Shown: piece after piece, positions 37,374 through 47,301 of the stretch
Position numbering within the stretch: the first letter of the stretch is position 1
How the letters are laid out: each line of letters starts with the position of its first letter
Assembly: GCF_050003625.1 (NCBI RefSeq)
Contig: NC_134398.1
Location: forward strand, 63,186,891 to 63,250,890
Reading direction: 5' to 3'
From: Haematobia irritans
Taxonomy: Eukaryota; Arthropoda; Insecta; Diptera; Muscidae
Length of the DNA: 64,000 nt
The notes under the pieces: generated by a model
Databases searched by the model: none
The model's input: the letters and a program-made list of their open reading frames with translations, nothing else
Told to the model about the DNA's origin: nothing
Position numbers and translations under genes: made by a program

Positions 37374-39418
37374 ACCATAGGATGGGGGGTATATTAACTT
37401 TGTCATTCCGTTTGTAACACATCGAAATATTGCTCTAAGGCCCCATAAAGTATATATATTCTGGGTCGTGGTGAAATTCTGAGTCGATTTGAGCATGTCC
37501 GTCCGTCCGTCCGTCTGTTGAAATCACGCTAACTTCCGAACGAAACAAGCTATCGACTTGAAACTTGGCACAAGTAGTTGTTATTGATGTAGGTCGGATG
37601 GTATTGCAAATGGGCCATATCGGTGCACTTTTACGTATAGCCCCCATATAAACGGACCCCCAAATTTCATCCGATCCGGCTGAAATTTGGTACATGGTGT
37701 TAGTATATGGTCTCTAACAACCATGCAAAAATTGGTCCACATCGGTCCATAATTATATATAGCCCCCATATAAACCGATCCCCCGATTTAGCTTGCGAGG
37801 CCTCTAAGAGAAGCAAATTTCATCCGATCCGGCTGAAATTTGATACATGGTGTAAGTATATGGTCTCTAACAACCATGCAAAAATTGGTCCACATCGGTC
37901 CATAATTATATATAGCCCCCATATAAACCGATCCCCCGATTTGGCTTGCGAGGCCTCTAAGAGAAGCAAATTTCAACCGATCCGACTGAAATTTGGTACA
38001 TGGTGTTAGTATATGGTCTCTAACAACCATGCAAAAATTGGTCCACATCGGTCCATAATTATATATAGCCCCCATATAAACCGATCCCCGATTTGGCTTG
38101 CGAGGCCTCGAAGAGAAGCAAATTTCATCCTATCCGGCTGAAATTTGGAACATGGTGTTAGTATATGGTCTCTAACAACCATGCAAAAATTGGTCCACAT
38201 CGGTCCATAATTATATATAGCCCCCATATAAACCGATCACCAGATTTGACCTCCGGAGCCTCTTGGAAGACCAAAATTCATCTGATTCAGTTGAAATTTG
38301 GTACGTGGTGTTAATATATGGCCTTAAACTCCCATGCAAAAATTGGTCGAAATCGGTCCAAAATTATATATAGCCCCCATATAAACCGATCCCCAGATTT
38401 GACCTCCGGAGCCCCTTGGAAGAGCAAACTTCATCCGATTCGGTTGAAATTTGGTACGTGATGTTAGTATATGGTATCCAACAACCATGCAGGAATTGGT
38501 TCATATCAGTCCATAATTATATATAGCACCCATATAAACCGATCCCCAGATTTGACCTCCGGTGCCTTTTGGAGAAGCAAAATTCATCCGATCTGGTTGA
38601 AATTTTGTACATGGTGGAAGTATATGATGTTTAATAACCATGCCAAAAGTGGTCCATATCAGTCCATAATCGTATATAGCCCCCATATAAACCGATCCCG
38701 AGATTTGGTTTTGGAGCCTCTTGGAGGAGCAAATTTCATCCGAGTAAATTGAAATTTGGTACATTGGGCTAGTATCTGGCCGTTAACAACCATGCCTAAC
38801 TAGGTCTATAGCTGTCTATAGTTATATATATCCCTAAGATAAATCGATCCCCAATCAAGAAGAGAATCCCCAATTTAGAAGAGAACACAAAGTGACGAAG
38901 CAACATCGATGTGCTCTTCTACGAGTCTGATATATAAAGTAAAACACTATTTAATTAGAAAACAACGGCTAGGAAAATCTCTTTGTGCGACATTTACGTA
39001 TTTTCAGTTTACTTTTACCATTTATTGAATCGCGTTGGATTAATATTTGCTGTGATGCATAAAAAGCGCACTTAACTAAAAATAGAGCACTTTTACGTGC
39101 TCTTTTGGCCTGTCTTGTTTTAAGAGCACATTTTGTAAAAAAGAGCACATGTGCTCTTTAAAATAGCACGTCTGGCATCCCTACCCATATTACAATTCTG
39201 GCTCCCCACGTACCGTGCAAAAGTCCATATCGATTCGTAATTATTTGTAGACTTACCTACACATACTTTTTTTGTCTAATGTATGTATGGACGTATGGAC
39301 TAACACACAATTTAGAATACGATTTAAGATACCACAACCCAAGTAATTCGATTGACGCAATCCATGGTGGAGGGTACATAAGATTCGGCCTGGCCGAACT
39401 TACGGCCGTTTATACTTG
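37374..39418 (+). mobile_element. Helentron-like element in the last intron of the DUF4806 gene
   Basis: The 5' end is TATACCCTCCACCATAGGAT, with GTAACACATCGAAATATTGC and the CCGTCCGTCCGTCCGTCTGT block at 37500. The body is a regular array: CCATGCAAAAATTGG recurs at 37721, 37874, 38027 and 38179 (period 152-153 bp), with more diverged units to about 38800. The 3' end has GATTCGGCCTGGCCGAAC and TATACTTG at 39418, only eleven bases before the exon. The repeated plus- and minus-strand open frames here are translations of the array. Confidence 0.85.
38870..39187. mobile_element. Possible hAT-like fragment with AGAGCAC repeats
   Basis: Iterated GAGCAC/GTGCTC phrases (TGTGCTCTTC, AGAGCACTTTTACGTGCTCT, AAGAGCACATGTGCTCTTT) run to GCACGTCTGGCATCCCTA near 39185. 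Its reverse complement starts TAGGGATGCCAGACGTGC, similar to hAT termini. The opposite end and target duplication were not found. Confidence 0.4.
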
Positions 39419-39654
39419 TTTTATTTCAGATGCTGTCAAGACGGAAGGGTACACAGAAAAAGACTATATAGCTGACATTAGGAAGTCGTTCAAAAACTTC
39501 AAGGGTCGCCATTTCCGCAAAGTTTGTGTGAAAAAACAAACAAAAATGTAATTAATAAATATATACGCTATATATTGAGTGCTGGGTGAAATTGGCATGA
39601 AATGATTGGAAACTATTGCCGTTGATAATTGGATGTAATTTGCCTATCGATTAA

Positions 39655-40054
39655 GAAGAGAAACTCGATAACTCGTTCGGCATAAAGATTGACTCCGAAG
39701 ATTGAGATAGTGGGGCTTTAGTGGGAAGCAATAAAATGGTTTTATGTACTCGTGGTAAATAGAGGTCTCCGGATCTTATTCCTCGGATAGTAGTTACGTA
39801 ACTAATTGTGGAAATTTCTTGCTAAAATTTTTAAGACATTATCGCAAGGTTTGTTATCTTTAAATTATAACGACTATCAATTAACAATCAATTCAGAACT
39901 AGCACGGACGGCTGTCTAATTAAAACAGAGCATTGTGATGGCCTCAGCGGGCGTTGACACTATGTGATTTTTGCCCAATGCTTTGAATATCAAAGTGAAG
40001 AAATTCAAGTAAGCGCGGGTAAACGGCGAGAGTAGGTATGACTCATCTCTCAAG
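39655..40054 (+). pseudogene. 28S rRNA pseudogene, part upstream of the R2 site
   Basis: Segments such as GAAGATTGAGATAG, GGAAATTTCTTGCTAAAATT, ATCAATTAACAATCAATTCA, CTGTCTAATTAAAAC, GCATTGTGATGG and AGTGAAGAAATTCAAGTAAG are recognisable dipteran 28S sequence in the correct order. Many substitutions and short deletions (CACGGACGGCTGTC lacks several bases) show that it is not a functional rRNA gene. It stops near CATCTCTCAAG at 40054, the R2 insertion point. Confidence 0.9.
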
Positions 40055-40800
40055 TCCGGAATAATAAGGCGTGTAGCATCTGGGTGCATGACCCTCCGCC
40101 ATTCTGGTCGGGAGAAGATTATGTACGCGCCGTGCAGCTGCGTTTTAAACTCTTACCATGGCTATACCTTCAAAACCGGCTAACCAGAGGAGGTGCAGAG
40201 CGGAGGGATGTAGGCGGCAGGAGACGGTGTGTCACATGCTGCAGGCGTGTCCCATGACGCACGCAGCAAGTCGGAAAGGGTGGGTGGTCCACATATACAG
40301 CGATGAGGGACTTCGAACGCCAGACATGATTTTTGTAAAAGGGTCCCAGGTAATCGTGTCTGATGTCGGAGTACATTGGGAAGGAGAGGGGCCATTGACC
40401 AACCACCACGAGGCGAAGCGGCGCCATTATTCATTCGAAAGCTAAACGAAGTTTTCCTGGCATGAGTGTTGATGTGCTGCCGTTCATTGTAGGTGCCGGG
40501 GATGGTTGCGCAAGCCAAGTTTTTGAGGTGCGCTTGGGAGGCGACCTCATGAGACGAATTGTTGTGTTAATACATTATATTATTTGACATTTGTTGTTAT
40601 ATATAACTTACTGTTATAATATAAGTTATTAATATAAGTTAACTAGGTTTAATTAATATTAAATATAGTTGGAAAATCGTAATTTTTTAGGAACCCATCC
40701 TTATTTTATTAAGTCTTATATAATAATTTCAAATACTTTAGTTTTAAGCAAATGGAATACCTTTGTATAGGATTTTAAGTAAATAAAAATACATTTTGAG
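40055..40800 (+). mobile_element. R2: 5'-truncated R2 non-LTR retrotransposon in its 28S target site
   Basis: The 746 bp between the two 28S parts encodes the C-terminal end of an R2-type protein and then a ~350 bp 3' UTR ending AAATACATTTTGAG at 40800. The next base starts TAACCAAATGACTCGTCATC, the sequence that follows the R2 target in insect 28S genes, with two substitutions as I recall it. R2 inserts at this one position, so the junction is diagnostic. The upstream breakpoint lies at the expected 28S position as well. Confidence 0.88.
40085..40445 (+). pseudogene. R2 protein C-terminal fragment (zinc knuckle and endonuclease remnant)
   Basis: The first frame carries PPPFWSGEDYVRAVQLRFK; from 40158 the reading continues in another frame as IPSKPANQRRCRAEGCRR, with HMLQACPMTH completing the R2-type CCHC motif. 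An internal deletion follows directly, because the usual stretch between PMTH and the next Trp is absent. GLRTPDMIFVKG then gives the PD residues of the restriction-like endonuclease, and VIVSDVGV supplies a downstream Asp. The frame ends at 40443-40445. The frameshift, the deletion and the missing reverse transcriptase show it is dead. Confidence 0.82.
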
Positions 40801-41680
40801 TAACCAAATGACTCGTCATCTAATTAGTGACGCGAATGAGTGGATTAACAAGAATCATACTGTCCCTATAAATAATAACGGAGGTGTCCCAAGGACAGCT
40901 CAGTGCGGACAGAAATCACACATAGAGTAAAAGGCAAATGCAGGCTTTATCTCGGTGTTCAGTGCACACAGGGACAGCAAAATCTCGGCCTATCGATTCT
41001 TTTGATTTAAGGAGTTTTTAACAATAGGTGTCAGAAAAGTTACCACAGGGTAACTGGCTTGTGGTGGCAAAGCGTCGTCGCTTTTTGATCCTTCGACGTC
41101 AGCTTTCCTATCATTGTGAAGCAAAATTCACGAAGCGTTGGATTGTTCACCCATGCAAGGGAACATCAGCTGGGTCTAGACCGTCGTGAGAAAGGATAGT
41201 TTTAACTTTTAAAAATCTTTAATACCCAAGAAGTTTTCTGCTATTGTTAAGAAATCCAAGGAATCAGTTAAAAGCGAAAAAGCAAAATCTAATCCTAATT
41301 AGTGACGCGAATGAGTGGATTAACAAGAATCATACTGTCCCTATAAATAATAACGGAGGTGTCCCAAGGAAAGCTCAGTGCGGACAGAAATCACACATAG
41401 AGTAAAAGGCAAATGCAGGCTTGATCTCGGTGTTCAGTGCACACAGGGACAGCAAAATCTCGGCCTATCTATTCTTTTGATTTAAGGAGTTTTTAACAAT
41501 AGGTGTCAGAAAAGTTACCACAGGGTAACTGGCTTGTGGTGGCAAAGCGTCGTCGCTTTTTGATCCTTCGACGTCGGCTTTCCTATCATTGTGAAGCAAA
41601 ATTCACGAAGCGTAGGTTTGTTCACCCATGCAAGGGAACATCAGCTGGGTCTAGACCTTCGTGAGACAGGATAGTTTTAA
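40801..41680 (+). pseudogene. 28S rRNA pseudogene, part downstream of the R2 site, tandemly duplicated
   Basis: CTAATTAGTGACGCGAATGA, GTCAGAAAAGTTACCACAGG, TTTTTGATCCTTCGACGTC, TCCTATCATTGTGAAGCAAA and GGATTGTTCACCCATGCAAG are 28S sequence. A large internal deletion joins ACTGTCCCTAT to AAATAATAACGGAGG. Unit 1 (40822-41296) is repeated as unit 2 (41297-41771) with a 475 bp offset. I count about nine differences between units, and some 28S-like states survive in only one or the other, so both have decayed since duplication. Confidence 0.9.
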
Positions 41681-41694
41681 CTTTTAAAAATCTT

Positions 41695-41908
41695 TAATAC
41701 CCAAGAAGTTTTCTGCTATTGTTAAGAAACCCAAGGAATCAGTTAAAAGCGAAAAAGCAAAATCTAATCCTCAAGCAAGGACAACAGAAAAGTCAAATAA
41801 ACGTAAACGCAAAAATGAATCCACTTCCAAAGCCACAAAACCTCTTAAGAAAATAGTTAAATTTAGAGCACCCATTAAGCAAATTACATTACATACAATC
41901 TTATAAAT
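41695..41908 (+). pseudogene. Lys/Arg-rich coding-like remnant joined to the 28S fragment
   Basis: An open frame without an ATG runs from just after the 28S match to TAA at 41906-41908: PKKFSAIVKKPKESVKSEKA, then KSNKRKRKNESTSKATKP and KKIVKFRAPIKQ. It is strongly basic and could be a nuclear or nucleic-acid-binding segment. Its first part is also present in duplication unit 1 (41221-41296), so the junction to 28S is older than the duplication. I do not recognise the protein. Confidence 0.4.
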
Positions 41909-42256
41909 GTAGCTACTGTCCGATTTCTTCTACCAAACAAACATGTCTTACAAAAGCATATGTCCAATGTATACTCTCAATGTACTAAATATTCAAAAAT
42001 ATATTTGTATAGAAATCTTTCGATTTTTCATATGGAAAAATGCTCATTGAATATGGTGAAAACAATGACGTAAGTATATCATCGGAGACGATAATGAGGA
42101 TGGCAATGAAGTCCTCGAACCATATGTAAAATGCAGTTTAGAACACAAAAGAAAACAGTGACCAACAATTAGTGTCTGAATCAAAAGATAATGATAAAAA
42201 TCTACCTGCTTTAGAAAAAGCGGAAATATGCCCAATGCCTCTTTGGCTTAAATATT
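41909..42256 (+). other. Possible further coding remnant, unrecognised
   Basis: From about 42160 one frame reads QQLVSESKDNDKNLPALEKA and CPMPLWLKYLHAGKK before a MITE-like end at 42257. The preceding 200 bases have several stops in all plus frames. It may belong to the same decayed gene as 41695-41908 and 42638-43098. Confidence 0.3.
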
Positions 42257-42577
42257 TACACGCAGGGAAGAAACATGATTGTCACAATCATATTCGAAGA
42301 GCAAAATAATATGATAGGAGCTATTTTTGCGGCGACCATGTAACATTTTCACCTGCAACCATGTTGGCTCAATGAACATGGTGCTAAGAATAATAATATT
42401 GTCCTCATCTAAAATGTTATTATATTGATGAAAAGAATTTTGTTTGAATCAAAGGACAATGGTCACGATCTAAAATGTTATGATATTCGTCAAAACTTTT
42501 TTTGTCTTCATGGTCTTAATGGCGATGTAATGGTTCTAGACATGTCTATACGTAACCAATAAAAATACTTTTTTCCC
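42257..42577. mobile_element. MITE-like element with a CACGCAGGGAAGAAAC end
   Basis: It starts TA-CACGCAGGGAAGAAACATG and ends near CTTTTTTCCCTGC at 42577, an imperfect inverted pair. The inside is rich in ACCATGT/ACATGGT phrases, and GCGACCATGTAACATTTT is shared with the MITE at 54975-55224 (GCGACCATGTAGCATTTT). Confidence 0.5.
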
Positions 42578-42637
42578 TGCAAAAAAGTCAAAAAATTGAA
42601 TGAATGGTCTCAAATTCTATCATTTAAATAATAGAAC

Positions 42638-43098
42638 ATGTTTGCGGAATTTGAGAACCATTTAAATGCTTATTGCCAAATACATTTTGCTCCGCTCGAA
42701 AATAATTTTTACAAAGACAAAATACATGGTTTTCGCGACAATTACATGTTCAAGATAATCATTAAATGGATGCGGCAACCATGTCCAAACATGTTTTTTC
42801 TGTGCGTGTATGTAAACTTATCGAATCCAAAAACAAAAATATTAGTGATGCTATTAATATAATCGATAACACTGTCAATTTATACCCACCAATACTTAAG
42901 AATGGAATTCAACAATGTTGCTATTGCTTACATTTGTATCCTTCCGAAATAGAGCTTAATTATCACACAAGACTGCAGCATACTCGTCACGAGGAAATAT
43001 TAGTCAAATTCAAGCCTTGCAATTGTTATGTATATGAGAAGCATAAACAAATGTCATTCTCTTTAGAACCCTCTATAATTACCACTCTCTCTATTTAG
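42638..43098 (+). pseudogene. Unrecognised coding remnant with a C2H2 zinc-finger-like motif
   Basis: Two overlapping frames (42638-42862 and 42766-43098) look like one gene with a frameshift near 42766. The second reads VFSVRVCKLIESKNKNISDA, then QQCCYCLHLYPSEIELNYHT. C-x2-C, 12 residues, H-x4-H fits a C2H2 finger, and CNCY follows about 25 residues later. The last frame ends at 43098, three bases before the gypsy LTR candidate, so the gene may have been cut by that insertion. No family was identified. Confidence 0.35.
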
Positions 43099-43101
43099 AA
43101 C

Positions 43102-43201
43102 TGTCATTCCCTTTTACTTAGACCATAGGTTAAGCAAATGTGGATAATAAAGTCAGTTGTGTTTCAAGCCTGATCGAGAGCGTTTCATTTACGACTTAAC
43201 A
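43102..43201 (+). repeat. Candidate 100 bp 5' LTR of the mag-like element
   Basis: It begins TGTCATTCCC and ends GACTTAACA, with ATTGGCGACGAGG following as the presumed primer-binding region. AATAAA is present inside (GTGGATAATAAAG). No 3' partner exists here to prove the limits, so this rests on the TG...CA ends and on the typical leader after it. Confidence 0.55.
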
Positions 43202-43271
43202 TTGGCGACGAGGAATAAAATTGAGATTAAAAATCAACGGTAAAAAACAATAAAAAAGAAGAAAGAACAGC

Positions 43272-46200
43272 ATGGGTCTGATTGATAATATTGAACCTTA
43301 CCTACCAGGTGAAAATTTTAATTCCTGGGTGGCACGAGTTGAGCAGTTTTTTGTGGTAAATGATGTAAACGAAAATAAGCAGGTTCCGCTATTTGTCACA
43401 TTAATTGGAGCTGAAACTTATGAGATTTTGGCGTCGCTGACAGTGCCTCTTAAGCCCAAAGACAAGTCTATTTCCAAATTGTTAAAAATTTTGACAGACC
43501 ATTTTGCACCAAAAGCCAATGAAATCGCGGAGCGTTACAAGTTTTATTCCTACATAGTGGAATTAAAAGCGTTAGCGGCAACTTGTAATTTCAAATCGTT
43601 CTTAAAAGAGGCATTGAGAGATCGCCTAGTGTGCGGAGTAAACAGCTCGTCTTTAAGAACAAAATTGTTAGAGGAACCGCTATTAACATGGGATAAGGTC
43701 ACTAATTTAGCAACCGCTGATTCACTAACTCAAAAACATGTGATCTCTATGCAGAGAGAATTTATGTCAGAAAATGTAAAATATATTAGTGAACGTGGTA
43801 GCGAGGTGAACAAAAACGGTAAATATTTTTCAGCGAAGGACAGACAAGAGAGACAACAAAATTGCGATCAATGCGGCCGTCAACATATGGAAAATCAATG
43901 CAGAGTAAAAAATTTTGTTTGCTTTTATTGCTCGCGGAAAGGTCACATTGCTTCGAAATGCTGGAAGAAACGTAGAGATAACTACAACAAAGTGACCATT
44001 AATTCCATCATTGGCAAAAATATATCATGCACGGTTCAACTGAATGTAAATAATGTGATCATGAAATTTGAAGTTGATACAGGAGCGGCAGTAACAGTGG
44101 TGCCAGAAACGTATTTACAAGAATTGTTACCTAATATATCAATTCGAAAATGTGACGTGGAACTAAGGTCGTTTGGTGGCAACTTAATATCGGTATTAGG
44201 ACAAACAGAAGTTGATGTAAAGGAAATGCAATTACCCTTAATTGTAGTAAGATGATGTAAGTCAAGAAATGGGTTGCTGGGCAGAGACTGGCTAGACAAG
44301 TTGTTTGATGGTTGGAGACATTTTTTCAGAACTAATTTTGTAAGTAATGCTATAAATGCAAATTTTATGACGGAAACTTTAATTAAGAAATACCCAAACG
44401 TATTTTCGTCTAACTTGCAAGAGCCAATAGAGAAATTTAAAGCTGATGTTCATATTAAAGAAGGTACTGGGCCGATATTCAAACGCGCTTACTCAGTGCC
44501 ATACAAGTTACGAGATGCAGTGGAACAGGAACTAGAACGAATGTGTAGAGAGAAGATAATTGAACCTGTGGTACATAGTGCATGGGCTAGTCCAATTGTT
44601 ATAGTTCCTAAAAAAGACACCGTTAGGCTATGTGTTGATTTTAAGGGCACACTTAATAGGTGCATACAAAGAGAGCACTACCCCCTTCCTCAAATTTCTG
44701 ACTGCCTGGCTGAATTGACAGGTGCGAGTAAGTTTTGTGCTCTCGACATGACGGGAGCGTATCAACAAGTTTCGATAAATGAGTCTTCAAGAGAATACTT
44801 GACCATAAATACGCACAAAGGCTTGTTTCGTTTTCTTCGTTTACCGTTTGGATTGTCGTCCTCCCCTTCAATTTTTCAGAATATTATGGATAAAATGTTA
44901 GTGGGTTTAGAAGGCGTGGTTTGTTATTTGGATGATGTGCTCGTGTTTGGAAATGATATTCAACAATGTAGAGAGAGATTAGAAAGTGTTTTGCGAAAAT
45001 TTCAAGAGAATAATGTGAAAGTTAATTTGGAAAAATGCAAATTTTTTGAAGATTCAATAGAATTTTTAGGGCATGCAATATCTTCAGAAGGTATTTCTCC
45101 AAGCCCGGATAAGACAAAGGCATTAGTAGAGGCGCCGTACCCGCGAAACCTAAAGGAATTACAAGCATATTTGGGTTTGATTAACTTCTATGGAAAATAT
45201 ATTCCAAATATGTCTATGAGGCTGGCACCTTTTTATGAGCTTTTTAGAAAAGACAAGGAATTCGTATGGACAGAAGAGTATAAGAGACTTTTTGATGAAA
45301 GTAAGCAATGGCTAAGTGATAGAACCATTTTACATCATTTTGATCCATCTAAAGATATTGTGGTTGCATGTGACGCTAGCCCATACGGGGTGGGGGCGGT
45401 GCTATCTATCGTAGATAAGGGACAAGAAAATCGGTTTATTTTGTGTCAAGAGTATTGAATAGAGCGGAGAGAAATTATGCGCACATACATAAAGAGGGAT
45501 TGAAAATTATATTTGCTCTTAAGAAGTTTAATAAATATTTATATGGTAATAAATTTGTGATTTACACTGACCATAAGCCGTTGCAGAGTCTCTTCGATCC
45601 AAACAAGTGCTCGTCTGCGGTAGCTTCGGCCCGTTTGCATAGATGGCAACTAATAATTTCTGGTTATGATTGCGAAATAAAATATAAAAGGGGTAAAGCG
45701 AACGACAATGCGGATGGGTTGTCGCGATTACCATTGGAACAGGGCGAGAGAGATGAGGAAGAAGAGGAAGAAATCTCAATTAATTATTTCACTACCATAT
45801 CAGATTTGAGCTTCGAATATGTAAATAAGAGTAAAGTTCTCAGAGAGTTGAGAGGTTTCATAATGGATGGATGGCCGACGAGCGATTATAAGTTACGCGA
45901 GGAAATGAAATCTTATTTTAAGGTGAAGGAAGCTTTGTCATATGAGAGTGGCTGCATTTTCTATGGCTTTAGAATTCTTCTTTTTAAAACGTTGAAATTA
46001 CTCCACGATGGACACATTGGTATTGTCCGAATGAAAAAGTTGGCACGATCATACGTTTGGTGGAGGAATATTGACAAAGATGTAGAGAATTTTGTCAAGT
46101 CGTGTGAAGTTTGCTACAGTACGATGAACAATAAGCCGCACACTCTGGTATCATAGAATAAAACATCTGTCCCTTTTGAGAGGGTTCACTTAGATTTTTT

Positions 46201-46310
46201 CCATTTTGCTAGCTATAATGTTTTATTGTTGATTCTAAGTGGATCGAACTTGAGATTATGGCATTCATGACAGCAGAGAAGGTTACACAATTTACTCCCA
46301 TCTTACAACT
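43272..46310 (+). pseudogene. gag-pol of the mag-like gypsy element, disabled
   Basis: Gag starts at 43272 (MGLIDNIEPYLPGENFNSWV). Two knuckles follow: CDQCGRQHMENQC (C-x2-C-x3-H-x4-C) and CFYCSRKGHIASKC (CCHC). Then come protease (VDTGA), reverse transcriptase with YLDD near 44.93 kb, RNase H (VACDASPYGVGAV and YTDHKPLQSL) and the integrase zinc-binding segment (HDGHIG...SCEVCYST). Lesions are a TGA at 44253-44255, a frameshift in a T run near 45440, a TAG at 46154-46156, and another frameshift in the integrase core near 46230 before the sequence ends. A segment usually found after AERYKFY in Gag also appears to be missing in frame. It lacks the catalytic integrase C-terminal half and cannot be active. 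Confidence 0.85.
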
Positions 46311-46929
46311 TCACAATGAACGGTTTAACCCCTAGGTCATTTAATTGAATTTAAACGCAAAGGAATAATTCTTTCCTCCCAAACGAAATAGTAGACAAAA
46401 CAAAGATCGGTTCTCATTTGCTTTTCGCTGTAGGGAAGTTTATTTGGGAGAAAAGTACAGACTTTTGTAATAAACGTTTATTCTTTTCGAGGATGTGAAG
46501 ACAATTTCATAAAGATTAACTCAAAAAAACAATGTCACATCTTTATCACTTCCTACACGGTTGAAAAAGACTGTTTTTCATATGTTTGGCTATAAACATT
46601 ATATGTTTGGAACACAAATTTTTAAACACAATATTTTTGAGTGCAAGCATATAATGTTCATAAACTAGCATAACATGTTTGGGACATATATGTTAATATG
46701 TTAGAACATATTATGTTTGGGGCATAAAATGTTTGTAAATATAATATGCTTGGATGCAAACATATATTAATTTAGAAATAGCCTATAAACATATATGTGT
46801 TTAGTAGCTTGGAGCGCTATTTAACAGGGAGCGATATTGAATTAAGTTGGTGGTTGTTGCTTGTATTACAAAATTAACATTTTATTTTTCCTTGGGCAAT
46901 TGATCAGCTACTTCTTTGATCCTTACAAA

Positions 46930-46970
46930 CTGTGTGATCCGCTGTTCGAATCCCCGTCCGGCAAAAGGTA
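46930..46970 (+). other. tRNA-like B-box inside the M element
   Basis: GTTCGAATCCCCGTCCGGC at 46944 fits the RNA polymerase III B-box (GGTTCGANTCC) apart from its first base. Upstream TTGGGCAATTGATCAGC could be a poor A-box. The same sequence is kept in M copy 2 (56693-56720, reverse). A full cloverleaf cannot be drawn because the T-stem does not pair, so it is at most a tRNA-derived remnant. Confidence 0.35.
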
Positions 46971-47301
46971 AAATTAAAATAAAAAAAATTGAATAATTTC
47001 TTCTACAATGTTTGTATTACAGAAAAAGGTGCTAAGAACTAAAAAATCTCGTGGAAGTGAGAAAGATGTGGGGGAATATACAATTAGGCAGAAACAAAAT
47101 TTTGAGCATTCAGGTCGAAAACCTATGTTGTTAGCACCTATATTACCTGTTTATTTTCATAATTCATTATGATTGTAAATATATAAATAAATAAATAAAA
47201 TTTTGAGCACAATATTGTTTGGGAGAATTTTTTTTTAAGCATATAATATTTTTGGGTGCAAAATGCTTCCAAACATATTATATGTTCACATAATAACATA
47301 T

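Larger units (their letters stand above)
36619..39551 (+). pseudogene. DUF4806-type gene, five exons, one in-frame stop
   Basis: The exons are 36619-36760, 36830-36868, 36931-37085, 37157-37310 and 39430-39551. All junctions have GT...AG ends (GTAAGT, GTATAT, GTAAGC, GTAATA) and the frame is kept across them, giving about 203 codons to a TAA with AATAAA at 39554. A Lys/Asn-rich N-terminus and a short helical stretch precede a C-terminal domain beginning at GPPIDFPVESFEDMEAVN and including HPGG, MFSMPV and AYNYDGINNKGPFEEL; I recognise this as DUF4806-like. Its function is unknown. A TAA in exon 1 (36727-36729) breaks the frame, so the gene is a recent pseudogene, a polymorphic null, or starts further downstream. 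The last intron is 2119 nt, almost all one Helentron. Confidence 0.7.
43102..46345 (+). mobile_element. Ty3/gypsy retrotransposon, mag-like, 3'-truncated
   Basis: It comprises a 100 bp 5' LTR candidate (TGTCATTCCC...CTTAACA), the leader ATTGGCGACGAGGA, and a gag-pol region with two zinc knuckles, protease, reverse transcriptase, RNase H and the start of integrase. The integrase core breaks off near 46.3 kb, and no 3' LTR was found before the next element at 46556. The double-knuckle Gag and very short LTR point to the mag clade (inference). Confidence 0.8.

Noticed and set aside
40170..40518. Minus-strand open frames opposite the R2 fragment
   Set aside because: The plus strand carries recognisable R2 motifs. 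The minus frames are shadows of that sequence.
46346..46555. 3' LTR of the mag-like element
   Set aside because: No stretch here resembles the 100 bp candidate 5' LTR or a polypurine tract, so the element is taken as truncated.
46930..46970. Functional tRNA gene
   Set aside because: The B-box is good but the T-stem does not pair, no matching acceptor stem is present, and the segment is part of a repeated element.
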